A stretch of DNA of 64,000 nt, from positions 74,802 to 138,801 of the forward strand of contig ML133476.1 in NCBI GenBank assembly GCA_003864495.1, in the 5' to 3' direction. Positions 38,201 to 50,158 of this stretch are shown here, in pieces. This DNA is from Nemopilema nomurai. Its lineage: Eukaryota; Cnidaria; Scyphozoa; Rhizostomeae; Rhizostomatidae. The notes beneath the pieces were generated by a model. The model worked only from the letters and a program-made list of their open reading frames with translations. It was not told where the DNA came from and ran no database searches. The position numbers and the translations under genes are program-made. Positions within the stretch are counted from its first letter, which is position 1. Each line of letters opens with the position of its first letter.

Positions 38201-41200
38201 TGACGTATAAACAACTTAATATTCTGGAATCAGCAAATTTGCAATATTGACTTGAATATTTCATTCTCTTTAGGTGGAGCTGATTAACAAAAGAGCCTCA
38301 ACATGAAAAAAAGTATATGTTACAAAAGCTGGAAATAGCTTAAATACAATACAAAGAAAGAAATGCCAAAATCTAGCATAGAATTATTGCAGGAAAAAAT
38401 TAAAATAAAGCAAGAGATTTCATTCAAAGAGATTCGGGTACACACCTCAGATCGAGTGGCGAGGCGATCATTAACGGCGTGATTCTTCGTCGCCCATCTT
38501 TGGTTCTTGTTTCTTTTTGCTGCTTGAGTACCATCTGCAAATGATTCACTTTGTCACTAAGTAGCATGACACATCTTGTGCTTCCAATCAGTGTGTGGAA
38601 ACAGACGAAAGTATTTACAGCTGTCCTTTACAAAAAACCTCTTAAGAAACCTATTCTTGGCTAGTGGCTATTTTTACAGATTTTCCAAAAGGTACCATGA
38701 TCATAAGAAATTGTGTTTATTTAACAAGGAGTGCTAGTTTGAAAAGGATTTCTCGATTTGAGCAGTTGCACAGTGGATGACGAGAAAGAGGAAAAAGGTT
38801 CTCACCATGGCGGCTTCTTTATTGTCGGTTGAACCACTAGTGAAACTTGCAGCATTTGCTAAGTTTTGACCATCTAAAACAGAATAAAAAAAAATTTTGT
38901 TTTGCGTAAGATAACAATATGGATTCATGAATATTCCTTGTACATGGATAATAACTAGCGCTTGGTTGATAAAGAAATAAAACTTCAGTAAGGCAAAGCA
39001 TCGAAAGGATGCCGACATCCGATATTTCACATAATAACTAACACATTAAATAATTAACTCTTTGATTTCAGGTTCACGTAGGCTATTATACAAGAGTATG
39101 TTTTTATCATCAAATTGTTAAAAAACACATATTAAACGATTTAGAAAATAAATTTAGGATAATTGAAGGCTTGGCATAAATGAATTTTCAAATGTCTTCT
39201 AAGAATGCGAACTAAGTTTAAATTTCCAATTTATTTTCATGATACTCATAAAGCTTGTTTTATGTTTGAATAAAGAAACATTGAGAGCAACATTGACCGC
39301 AGCCCAGCAACCGAAAGTCGGTAAGACTATTATCATTAATTGACTGATTTATCACCTGAAGATTTCCACGTCATCGACGATGAATTTTGGAAGGTGACCC
39401 CGCTCTGCGAAGGAGAGTTCAGCAATGACTGCTGGGCCAACAATACCTTTCGCATCCGCTCTTGTTGTTGCTGTTGCTGATGTACCTTGAGTACTTCTGG
39501 GTTTTCAATAATCGAAGCGGCAAAATTGCTTTTCGATGAAACTATGCTGGTTCCGTACGTTATCTTGTGATAGGAGAGCTTGAAGAGAGCAAGAAAGTGT
39601 CACAAAGGCCCAAATGGCAAATGGCATTTAGTAACGTAAAAGATTCAGAAAAGAGCTCAGCAGTCATACATTTCAAGAGGACATGCTTAAAAATTATTTC
39701 GAAGAGTTATCTTCAGGCGGAAGATCACAACACGCCTGGATAGCTATGAATCGCAATGATAATTATGCAAGTAATCACTATTCTTGCAAAATATAAGATA
39801 AAAGAGAGTACCTTCTGAAATGATCTGATTAGAATTATTTCTTGATTTCATTCATCACAATAGATCAAGCAATATCCAAAATGAATGAATATTGCATATT
39901 GGCACGCCTTTCCAAATTTCATCTTAAGCCTCCTCTCATATTTAGTTTTAAAGAGCAACATCTATTTAAAAATTTTCAAGGTACATCAAATCTGAAGAAT
40001 CCGACAGGAGCCCCAAATAGTCGTGGGCAACCATGTGTGACACAAAGAGAAAGCAAGCCGAATTGCACCTTCTCCTGGTCAGTCATCGCTTTTCCCAGTT
40101 CAGCTGCAGTGAAGTCCAGGTAGGCAAGTGTTCCATCTAGTGAGCATGCCACGAGGCGGTATCCACACCGGCTCCTGTGTTGTTAGCAAAATGGAGATTT
40201 GACAGTCAAATCTGTCACGTAAGAGCATCATCAAAAGAAGGGAAGGTACGAGAGTGACGATAGCACAAAAATATGCCTTGCAGCTTTTAAAATTGAAAGA
40301 GTGTAAACAAGGATGGAAAATAATTGGCTGAAATAGAAGCACATGGGCATGATCATTTCAATCCTACCATCACTGAAACTTAGCCTTAGCTCTATAACTG
40401 AACTTTATATTTGGGTGGAGCCAAAACTACAGCCTTTTGGTAGAGACCTTCGCGAATTCACGGAGAATAAAACGTCGCGGAGGATCAGTCAAAGAGGCAT
40501 CAATCCACAGTCCTTTTTAGATGTAGAGTGAACTCTTTTAAATGACATCGTTTTGATACTATGCTACGCAGAAATGCAAGGAAAGATTAAAGTTTATAGG
40601 ACAAGTTATAAGAAAATTCTTAGCCACGATTTATGATAAGACATTTTCAGATAAATTTCGATAAACAAAGAAGCAAACAATTGCTAAGCTTATGAAGCCA
40701 TCCCAGTTACTGTAGCGTTATCCTCTATTATACAGATAACAATTAAGCAGAAAAACATACGTCACTCCGACAAAAACTCACCAAGACAAATCCATTATTG
40801 AGCTCTGGAACAATTCATGGGTAACAACCAACGGCCGTTTCAGAGATGTTAACTGTGAAAAAGTTTCAATGTGATAAACAAAACTTTTCACAGTGAGAAA
40901 TAATTCAACTTCAATAGTTACGGACGTAGAAGTATGATAGAAAATCAAACACAGCGATGAAAATTTCGGTACTGAAACATAACTAGCTCGAAATATGCCA
41001 CAATACCCTTAGGTTGGTTGAAAAAATCAATAGCATTTTGCCGATTCTAGTGTGGCAAGAAATAAAAGGGCCTTTAATAAACTGAAATCTTCTGGCTCTT
41101 TACCTTTAAGGCATCATAGAATGGAAAGGTCGAAGGAACTTACCCATATGGACAATGATCTGTCTCTACTTCCAATGGCACAACAAGCGTATTGCTTAAA

Positions 41201-44200
41201 ATGAATGATCGAAAAAACTCATTAAAGCTTCCCTGCTATTGCCATTTCCGTAATAAAAACAAAAACCCCACATTCTTTGTGACGCTTTATGCTCAAATTA
41301 TGCTTTAAGCCAGTGGAAGAGACAGCAAAAATTACCGACGGTTCTCTAGAAAAGTACACAGATGATGGCTAAAAGGTTTAAAGCATTCGTCTTGGACAAT
41401 TTGCAAAAAAATTGTGTACATGGAGACACCTAAAAAGAATAGCTAAACTATTGCAATTAACGTACTTATACAAAAAAAACTATATGAAGCTTTCCAAGAA
41501 AAATAAGAAGCTTTTTACCTTTACTTTAGATGGGTCATTAGGATTGAACTTTGTAAACAACCTAGAGTTGAACCTCTAAAAGAGATAATTTCACACTGTA
41601 CACATTCTAAAAGAGATATATAATTGCACACAGTAGAATTTCGTAGACTTCACTCAAAGAAGAAACAATTTTAATAAAATACCTTTGAAATTAACAGTAG
41701 TTGGGTAAACGACCCACAGAACAAAATGATTATCGATAAACTCGGAAAGCTTACAACACAAGTTATCGCCTTCCTATGGCCTACAAAGTCCATCCTGCCT
41801 TTCCAACCATCTCGCTCGATAATCTTTGCCACGGGTCCGCCATTATTCATGGCGTGTGCAGAAACAACGTATTGGCCATCGGGAGACCAGTTGAGACGAA
41901 GCACGTGAGTTGTTCCTCCGCATTCCTCGAAAGGCTCAGCGACCTTAGCTTCCAGTTTCCAGTCGGATGTTCGCCATATTTTCATCGTTTTATCATCTGA
42001 CTGTGAAGCAGAGAAATACGAAAAGAGGGTTACTTATAGCTAAGAAAAACAGGCTTTCGTTTGGAACGGAGATCACCCAGAGTACAGTGATAGAAGACTA
42101 AAGAAGAGGTGTTGTCAAAAAGTGTACCAGCAAATATCTACACACATTGAAAAACATGCAGCCTGGAAACAACCAACTAAAATCAACAAATTAAATAATT
42201 GTGTTCTATCAAGCAATACCGTAAAAAGACAAATCTAGCAGTAATTTGTCAAAACCCTTAAGTACTATTTAAAATAGAACTAAAAATTCATGAATTCTTA
42301 TAAAATGACAAATCTAGACATTTGTAAAAGACAGTCACCTGGGAAGCAAAGTATTTTCCAACAGGATCCCAAGTGACTCCTTTGACAAGTCCCTGATGTC
42401 CTTTCAAAGTTGTAATGAGATCTACCCAATAACAAGAAACAAATTATCCATCATAAAGCTGAAGTATTTGTAGCAATTTGGAAATGAGCTCCAAACAAAA
42501 GATCAAATGCATAGTTTAGAAAGAATGATTAATAGCATCTGATTAGATCAAGAAATTAATTGGCTACCCAGGAACACGCAGATTGTGGGTAGCACCTATC
42601 AGTGCCGAATAAAATCTTAATTTTTTCAACCAAACTATGATTTTTGAAAAAGGTCAGGAGATTGCTTGAAATGTCTCAAAAAGAAACAAAACATGGATGT
42701 CACTGAGGTTACCTGGGAACTTTTCAGCACTCCAGATATGCACAGTATTATCAACACTGCCAGAAGCAAGAAAACGGTCATCTGGTGACCAAGATATGTC
42801 CAGAATATCTGACAGAACAAAACATAAGCTTGTGATGAAAGGGACAGATTTCACAAAAAAGTACTTGAAAAAAGACCAATGAGATTATTCAAAAAATATG
42901 TTCAGAGCTTATGGCCTTTATTTCTTCTACTAATGGCTTGATTTAACCAGAGAAGCAGATGCATTGTCATATATTATGTGAAATAATCTAGAGAAATAGC
43001 CATACAAATGACACATAAGTGGGGTCAGTTTTGAAAATCTTTAACTGGTTCCCATGAGAAAAGAAGCTCTCAAAGAAGCTTTGTTTACGGAAACATCTTA
43101 TCAAAATCATATTGAAACATGCTCCGGCATGTGTTACAATTTGCACATTGAAACAAAGAGATATTGCATTCATTCAATCTGCTCAATCTCACAAAATCTA
43201 CAGCATTAAGCAGCTTAAGAAAAAAAATTAGCAAAGCTTTCTTACCACCAGTGTGTCCTCTTAAAATATGAGAGCACCTCCAGTGTTCAATATTAACAAT
43301 TGTACCACCAGAGCCAAATACTGTGGATGAGCCAAAGCCCCTGGATTCAAGATGCAAATTTAGCAAATTCAATTTCAATACCAAGAATACAAAAAGTTAA
43401 CAACAAAGATTACATTATGCCAGAAAAAATATCAGAGACTTCACAACAACAAAATTCCCATGTAATTTACAATTGATAAGTAGCATGGAAATTAATAAAG
43501 TAATAAAAAGACCAGCAAAAGTAATAAAAAAGACCAACAAAAGAAAAATTAATCCTACATACCTTCCAAGTTGCCAAATCATAATAAATTTATCATCAGC
43601 TCCTGATGCTAAGTATTTGCCACTGTTGGACCACCTAAGGCAGTTGACACATCCTGAAAAATAAGCTAAATATTACAGAACCAAAACTAAAAGTGCAATG
43701 ATTTTCAAGTAAACAAGTAAAGGGAGCATGATTTAGGAAGGCCTTGTGATAAAATAACAACAACACTTGCATTTGAAGCCTCAGGGTCCATATTATGGTC
43801 TACAAGCTAGACTTGGTGACCAAATTTTCAAATCCATGCTCAAAGCCATGGAACCAGTTCACATGCAATCATTACAGGGTGCAGGAAAGCACTGCACAGC
43901 AGCCATGATGACACTGGTTGAATGGAAATTTGGAAAACACACTTTTCTTTTAGCAACCAGGAGCCCTCTTCACTCAAACTCTCTGCTGAAATTTTTTCAT
44001 ACGCCTCCCAAATTTTTTCTGTTCAGATTTCAAGCATCTAACTGAATTGAGGAGCATGATTAACCAAGCAACAAACTTGTGCTTATTTTAGCTTATGACT
44101 ATCATGCCAATAATTTGTTTTTCATGTGCATCAATATCTTGTTATAAAGCCATGCAGTATCAACACTCTGACATAATATTTTACCAAACAAAGATTGTGT

Positions 44201-45530
44201 TTTGGTCCTCAAATAGTGGGCTATGTGTGCTCTCTAAGCAATCAGGTCTTCATGACTAGAAGTAGTTTTTTAACATGTTGATCATCTTTATTGCATACAG
44301 TACTTAGATTACTATATTTCTCTTTATGTTTCCCATGCATTACAAAACAACTGAAATGAGATAGAGAGACAAACATTTGACAAGAAATGTCTAAAAATGG
44401 AACATGACAAACTTACGGAAAGTTTTGCATGTAAAAAGCCAAGAGTAAAGAGATAAAGACTTCTTTACCTGAGTGATTATCAAGAACACATAACATTTTT
44501 GGAACATTTTCATCTTCTTCTACTTTTGCATCAACAACTGGAGCCATGTTCCACATGAAAATCCTTCCAGCATCATCAACTGTTAAAAAAAGTATGACTA
44601 TCAAATACATACTTTGCATTCATTTTCTTCTGCCAAAAAAATGCCAAAAACATTGCAGAAAATAGTGGGTAAAGTGTTTTTTCTTTAAAGACATTGCTTC
44701 TTAGCACTTTAGTAGTTGTTGCTTTGACAAATTTGAAAAGGTGGATGCAATTAAATTTCTCTGAAATTAAAAACTGAATAATAGCCATATATACATTACT
44801 CTATCATTGAAAATAATGTCAGGTCTAAATTCAAATAGAAATAGAAGCAACAGGACTGCTAACTTTAATGAAAGAATCATTAATAATGCTTTATGAAGAA
44901 ATTTAATGATAATTACATTGCATAATGACAATTACCTTGACCGCCTGTTGCACACCTTGATCCATCAGGATGAATATCAACACAAAATATTGGATTGCCT
45001 GTATTGAAGACAGTTGGATTACATGCTGCAAACTATAATTATTGGTTCACTTATTGTTAGTTTCACCTCAATAAGTGTGTAGCCAGTAAAGAATCATCCG
45101 TGAATTGGCTACCTTGACACCAGAGGTTTGCGATTGATGAAGCTCATATTTAAACTAAACTCAAATTTATGCTGCAAAAAGCCGGTATATATCAATGTCT
45201 ATATCCCAGGCACACAGAGTTTTATCCACATGCAACTGACCACTGTTTCAGCTTTCATATTCAATTAAGTACCTTAAATGGGCAAACCATGACAGAAAAG
45301 AAGTTCTGAGTGCTTCATGATAAAATCGGACATGATGATAAAATTCCTAAGAAATATCTTGCTAACAGGATAAGACCAGGCGCGGTGCTTGCCTAGTCGA
45401 TTGACAGTGACAGCGCGCGCCGCAATTGTAGTTTCTGGATATAAAGCATTTGCCTGATCTGATCCTTTTAGCGAAAAATATGGAAATATGTACCTGAGTG
45501 GCTAATCCAACTTGGTTTTAACAGCTTCAT
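29274..45530 (-). CDS. HIRA: HIRA histone H3.3 chaperone, 29 exons, 945 aa
   Basis: HIRA is the scaffold of the replication-independent H3.3 deposition complex in the nucleus, with UBN1, CABIN1 and ASF1. Exons (descending): 45494-45530, 44936-44998, 44469-44579, 43563-43653, 43246-43340, 42713-42808, 42339-42421, 41755-42000, 41519-41548, 41144-41194, 40782-40852, 40069-40174, 39356-39563, 38806-38873, 38446-38534, 37885-37948, 36980-37285, 36303-36416, 35874-35949, 35447-35540, 34946-35008, 34322-34428, 33372-33495, 32435-32494, 32245-32320, 32001-32088, 31207-31318, 30093-30130, 29274-29344. The total is 2838 nt, in frame. It starts [15 protein letters not shown]40 repeats fill about residues 1-360 ([39 protein letters not shown]). 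The ASF1-binding B-domain keeps RRRITPL (467-473). A charged Ser/Thr-rich linker is followed by the C-domain ([35 protein letters not shown]) and the end [18 protein letters not shown]. Less certain are 34322-34428, 32435-32494, the 37285 acceptor and the weak donor below 31207. The 43654-44468 intron has a 92-codon plus-strand frame, probably spurious. Confidence 0.95.
33030..33310. repeat. GAT-rich imperfect tandem repeat in HIRA intron
   Basis: Dense GATGAT/GATCGTGAT variants. A segment of about 39 nt around GATTATGATCGTGGTGATGA occurs twice (near 33149 and 33274). It lies in the intron 32495-33371. The Met/Ile/Val-rich frames across it are repeat artefacts. Confidence 0.85.
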
Positions 45531-45880
45531 AACTCTAGAAAAACTCTCCCAATCAAGTTAAACATCTCTTCTGTGGTCCGTTGCACGTTGCCTTGTTTTG
45601 GAAGTTTAGGCCATGCTCCTCCGTATGACAGACTGCTTGTTTTAAAAAATGCCATAGTCAGGATACTTTGGAGGCAGAAACTTCGCGGTTTTCGCGTTTT
45701 GGGCTTTTTTGCGAAAGTTTCTGGCAAGGCAAATCTAAATTCGAAATTCGCGAAAGTTTTTGCTCACGAAATTACAGCTAAATCTCGACACGAGAAAGTT
45801 TTTTCAATTATTTGCGTTGCTGTTCCTTAATCATTCCAATCTTAAGTCGCTTGGGCAATAGAACCTTGTAAATTCTCACC
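45531..45880. promoter_or_regulatory. Divergent promoter interval, HIRA and RanBP1 unit
   Basis: Only 350 nt separate the HIRA start codon (45528-45530, minus) from the ATG at 45881 (plus). The interval is enriched in CGCG/GCGAAA words: TTCGCGGTTTTCGCG (45682-45696), GCGAAAGTTTCTG (45711-45723) and the palindrome TTCGCGAA (45747-45754). These resemble E2F-type sites, which would suit growth-linked genes. The promoter assignment follows from gene layout and is not demonstrated. Confidence 0.55.
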
Positions 45881-47226
45881 ATGACTGTTAAGGCGAAACA
45901 GAGGGTATTGTGGGGACCAATGGGGACGAAAGCGATGGCGATTCTGAGTGAGAAGAGAGGGAAGTGACAATTAACATAATATTTGATGTTGGAAGTACCG
46001 AAAATGAATACTAGAAGTATTGTGATATTCTCCTAATTTTTCTTCCCGCGAAAGTTTCTGCCCCTAAAGTATTCGGCTCTAGAGGTCTGCAGTGACAGAA
46101 CAATAAAGAACTCCTTGTGGCACTCTTTCTGGTATTTAACTAAGTATAATGTACTATTCTCGTACCTATTCAGAGACAAGTGCATTGCATTTATTAATAG
46201 CAACACACAAGTCTTGGCCTTCCTTGTGTCTTTTTGCAGTTCCAGCAAAGTAATACACTCCTGTAGTGAAAGAGTGTCTTCACTACAAACTTTTTTCTAC
46301 TAATCAAAACTCTTGAGAAGACGATGAGAGTCTTTTCTGAGCTGCCTGGAGGATAATTTAACAAAGTCCTTAAATCTGATTATCGATAGGAGCGTATTGT
46401 GAAGGCTACCAAAAAGGGGGTTGATTTTGATACAAACGAAATACAAAGCATAACCAAAAAAGTTTTGATGAATTTGAAAATAAGACTTTAAGACACTTTA
46501 AGTTTGGAACTATGGGTTCCTCTATCCATCATGATCCTTCGTATTTGCTGCGCTAAGAATCTTCACTTGCTTTGTTTCAATAAACCAATTTCGCATTTTG
46601 CTGAAATTTTTAAGAGTAATGGGAACTCATTTGATAGCAAGTAGCATGTGTCTCCCAAAATACTTGCCATTTACTCAAGAGGCTTTGGTTCTCACAGAAA
46701 AGTGAAATAAAAATGGCACTAGCCTCAAAGGTAGAGTTTTCGATGGGTTTCCCTAAACGAAGCACAAACGCTGTTTTATTTGACCACTGTTTGTGGAGAT
46801 TCTTTGCATTCAAGAGTAGTTTTCTATCATATTGGGATATAACGTTGCTACTAAATTAAGCAGTAGTTAAATTTACCCCGAGGAGCCAAAATCTACTTTT
46901 GTGATAGTCTGAATATATCACACAACGTTTTAACGACCAAAGGCGTTCCAGTATACATCTCTTCGGATCTGAAAAATACTGCCACAAACGGGAAATGGTT
47001 TTCTTTACATGAAATTTAGCAGTGTACTTCTTTCTCCACATGATTTTCTATCGAAACCTGCCCCAGAAAGAGATTTGTTTTAGTTACAAGGAAAGCTCCA
47101 CTCGAGGCTACGCGTGCGCAGAAACACGAGGAACTGGTTCGGCAGTTGAGAAAAGTTGACGGGCTTGAAGAAATTCAGGAGCTTATTGAAGAAAACTGTG
47201 GTGTAAATCGAAGAATATCGAGTTGA
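45881..47226 (+). CDS. Possible small protein (69 aa) in two exons, upstream of RanBP1
   Basis: Exon 1 (45881-45947) starts at an ATG in ACCATGA context and ends at GTGAGA. Exon 2 (47084-47226) follows TTTGTTTTAG. The 1+2 phases match and give 69 codons plus a stop. The product starts MTVKAKQRVLWGPMGTKA. Its second half is charged and helix-prone (KHEELVRQLRKVDGLEEIQE). No membrane segment or known domain is recognised. Its TGA (47224-47226) is followed after two bases by the RanBP1 ATG, so both frames probably lie on one mRNA. It may be a true small protein, an upstream regulatory frame, or a coding-like 5' UTR. Confidence 0.45.
46043..46053. promoter_or_regulatory. E2F-like motif
   Basis: TTCCCGCGAAA matches the general form of E2F sites. 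It is followed by AGTTTCTG, so it repeats the GCGAAAGTTTCTG word found at 45711. It lies in the first intron of the small-ORF/RanBP1 unit, close to the divergent promoter. Confidence 0.4.
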
Positions 47227-47228
47227 TC

Positions 47229-50158
47229 ATGACAGAAACACAGGCGAGTCACCTAAAATTTTTAACAATACCAATATTTATGTTGTTTTCTTTTATAATC
47301 GTTGATTCGTTTCCGGAAATTGAGTTTTTCTGACTACCGGCGTTACCCAAATGTTCTAGAAGAAATCCCAAAGAATGTTCATAACATGAATTGATCTTGC
47401 TTTAAAGATACAATAATCGTCAAAACCTGTTCGAACCCTCAAGCTTAAAGATCAGTATGTGAACAATTTATAAACATTTGAATATTGGCTACACGTCCGA
47501 TAAGATTTCGTCGAAATAAAATGTGCAAAACTTGTTTATACTGATTGTCGATCAGGAAAATTGCCAGTTGGCTTACGTGAGTGTGCCTAAAATTATTTTA
47601 CCTCGAAGTTTATAATTTTTAATCAAATCGAATCCTTTTCGGCCGTTTATTCAATCTTTTTTAAGCCAGACCTGGTACCGGCCGGTAAATTTGCAGTTCA
47701 AAAGTGTTCTTTTTGGGGTTCAGCAACTTGCTCTTCCATTTGTGGGTCCTTTTTTATGTGTCTGTGTACGGGATATATGCCTGTTTAAAGAGAGGGCCCC
47801 ACTTCGTTGTTGACAATTTAAAATACAACATCCCAGAAGAGAAGATACGAGACAATTTATGTGTGGTGATGATACAATTCCTTTCAGCTTCTTTGTTTTT
47901 GTGTGTTCATGCCAGCTTCAATGTAAACTTTTTGTAGTGTGTTAATGTATGCATATTTAGTAGAGCATATTTAATTACAAAGAGGTACATTAGATTTATA
48001 AAGAAACATCAACTTGAATAAGGCCAAAACTGATATAGAAAAAGTTAGATTCTACTGGAACTAATAAAGGAATAGCCACAATTATAGATTATTAGAGTGG
48101 TACTCATAGGTATCTCAGTGTTTGAGATAGGTGTGATGGGGTTGTAGTTTGGTTTTAAAATGAAAACCATCAAGGGAAAGGCAGGAAATATAAAAGTAAA
48201 TAGTGAAATGTTTGTGCTTGCATGGATAAGATAATATCAGTATACCCTAAAAGTGGGCCATATTTTGGTTAACAAGTGGTTTAAGGTGAAAACCTAATTA
48301 CATGGGACCAAAGAGTGAATGTATGTTGAAGGAACTGATTCCTCAAAGTAGCATGCTATCTAAATACCCCACCTAGCAAAATAACCCAGGCTGTCAAATT
48401 ACTGGGAAGTCTTTTTATCCCACATGATTCAACTAAAAATGACCTTACTGTATATATATACAAATGTATTTTTACTATGAGTTCAAGGTTCACATGGTTT
48501 CATCATTATTTGGATTGCTTGTTATTAAAGCATCTAAATATTTATTTGTATTTGTTCTGTTGTAGGGAGAAGCGCTTGCATCAAGTCCTGATCCATACTA
48601 TGAACCACTTGTAAAACTAGAAGCTAAACTTTTACCAACATTAGAAGAAGATGAGACAGAACTTTTAAAAATGTAAAGCAATCTTTTGTGATTGGTTTTT
48701 GCTCTTTCTATTTTAGATAAACCTTATCATCTGATTATATATATTGATATAGACTTTATAACATTTCCACCATGTAGACACCTTATCTTTTATGTAGGCC
48801 TTGTAAAAGGACGACCTGGAAAAATAATTTGTTTAATGATTGCTCAGACTTCACACAATAGGTCTGCTATCCTTTTAAATGATGCTTTAGTACAACATTC
48901 CAAATATTTTTCTAGGCGTGCTAAAAGTTACAGATATGTATTTGATGAAGAAGATGGACCACAATGGAAAGAAAGAGGATTGGGAGATGTTAAAATTCTT
49001 AAACATAAGACAAAAGGATCAGTAAGAATCATCATGCGAAGAGACAAGACCTTAAAATTATGCATAAACCATTATTGTGAGTGTTGAAATAACTTGATGG
49101 TTTCTGTGGTCATTCCTAAAACTGATGTCAGTCATGTGATGATTATGTCCTACATTAAACTTGAAGTTGCCACTTCAAACTATCACATTCTGTATAGCAC
49201 AAACATTTACAACTTTACCTACAAATCATTGGGTATATGTTTCTTTTTTTGAAACAATGTTGTCAATGGTTTTCAGTCTATGCATGATGTTAAATTCTAA
49301 GCATGTTCATTAGATTTTTTCCTACAGAGTAAGGAGTGACCAAACAAAGTTATTCAACTGGAATTTTACACTTGAGTTGCACTTTTTATAACTTGCAACA
49401 AAAAACTTTAACAAATAACAACAAGTAACTTATGACCAACTAATGACTAACCTATTTCCAGAATGTTTCTTTTCAAAGCAAACCATGCATGCTATTCTTG
49501 TGTTCAAACAATGGATTTGACTGGTTAAAGCCCACCCCTTTTTCCCAAATTAGTGCTGATCCATCATTCTAGCTTTAATGCTTTCTATAGCTTTATCATT
49601 AAATCATACCTAATGTGTGTCACCTGTTTCTTTCCAGTACTGCCAAGCATGGTTTTGGAGCCCCACTGTTCAAGTGACAAAGCTTTTGTATGGAAAGCAC
49701 CTGCAGACTTTGCAGATGAAGAGGCAAAGCCAGAAACTTTAGCGATTAAATTTGGAAATGTGGACAGTAAGTTTTATCTTGGATTCAATTTGATTATAGT
49801 GCATACTTTTACATAGTTATCGATGACAAGTTTGGTAGATTGAATCAACTCCTGGACTTCTAAATTCTTCTTTGAGGAAAAATAAATGACTCCAATTTGA
49901 CTTACAGATGCCAATAAATTCAAAGAAATCTTTGAGAAGTATGCCAAAGATGCTGAAAATGTGGCTGACAGCAAAGATAAAGACCCTGAGAAAGATGACA
50001 ATAAAAATCTTGCAGATGAACTTGCAAAGTTAAAAGTTGCTTCAGATCAACCTAGCAAAGATGATAGTGAAAAGACAGTTAATGGACATAGCAAGACTGA
50101 TGATATAAAAAAAGCAGAAGAGGGGGATACTTTAGAGGGAAAAGAATCTAAAGACTGA
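47229..50158 (+). CDS. RANBP1: Ran-binding protein 1
   Basis: RanBP1 binds Ran-GTP in the cytoplasm and stimulates GTP hydrolysis with RanGAP during nuclear transport. Exons: 47229-47243, 48566-48672, 48916-49076, 49638-49766, 49908-50158; phases agree and give 220 aa. A single Ran-binding domain spans about residues 17-151 with [39 protein letters not shown] and [11 protein letters not shown]. The C-terminal tail (from about 155) is acidic and lysine-rich. It holds [10 protein letters not shown] (172-181), which fits a leucine-rich nuclear export signal as in vertebrate RanBP1. Exon 1 is only five codons and ends CAG|GCGAGT, so intron 1 (47244-48565) would be GC-AG. That intron shows nothing else recognisable. 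The ATG lies 2 nt after the stop of the upstream small frame. Confidence 0.93.

Noticed and set aside
43767..44045. 92-codon plus-strand frame in a HIRA intron
   Set aside because: No recognised domain or splice partner; possibly a repeat fragment, but not supportable.
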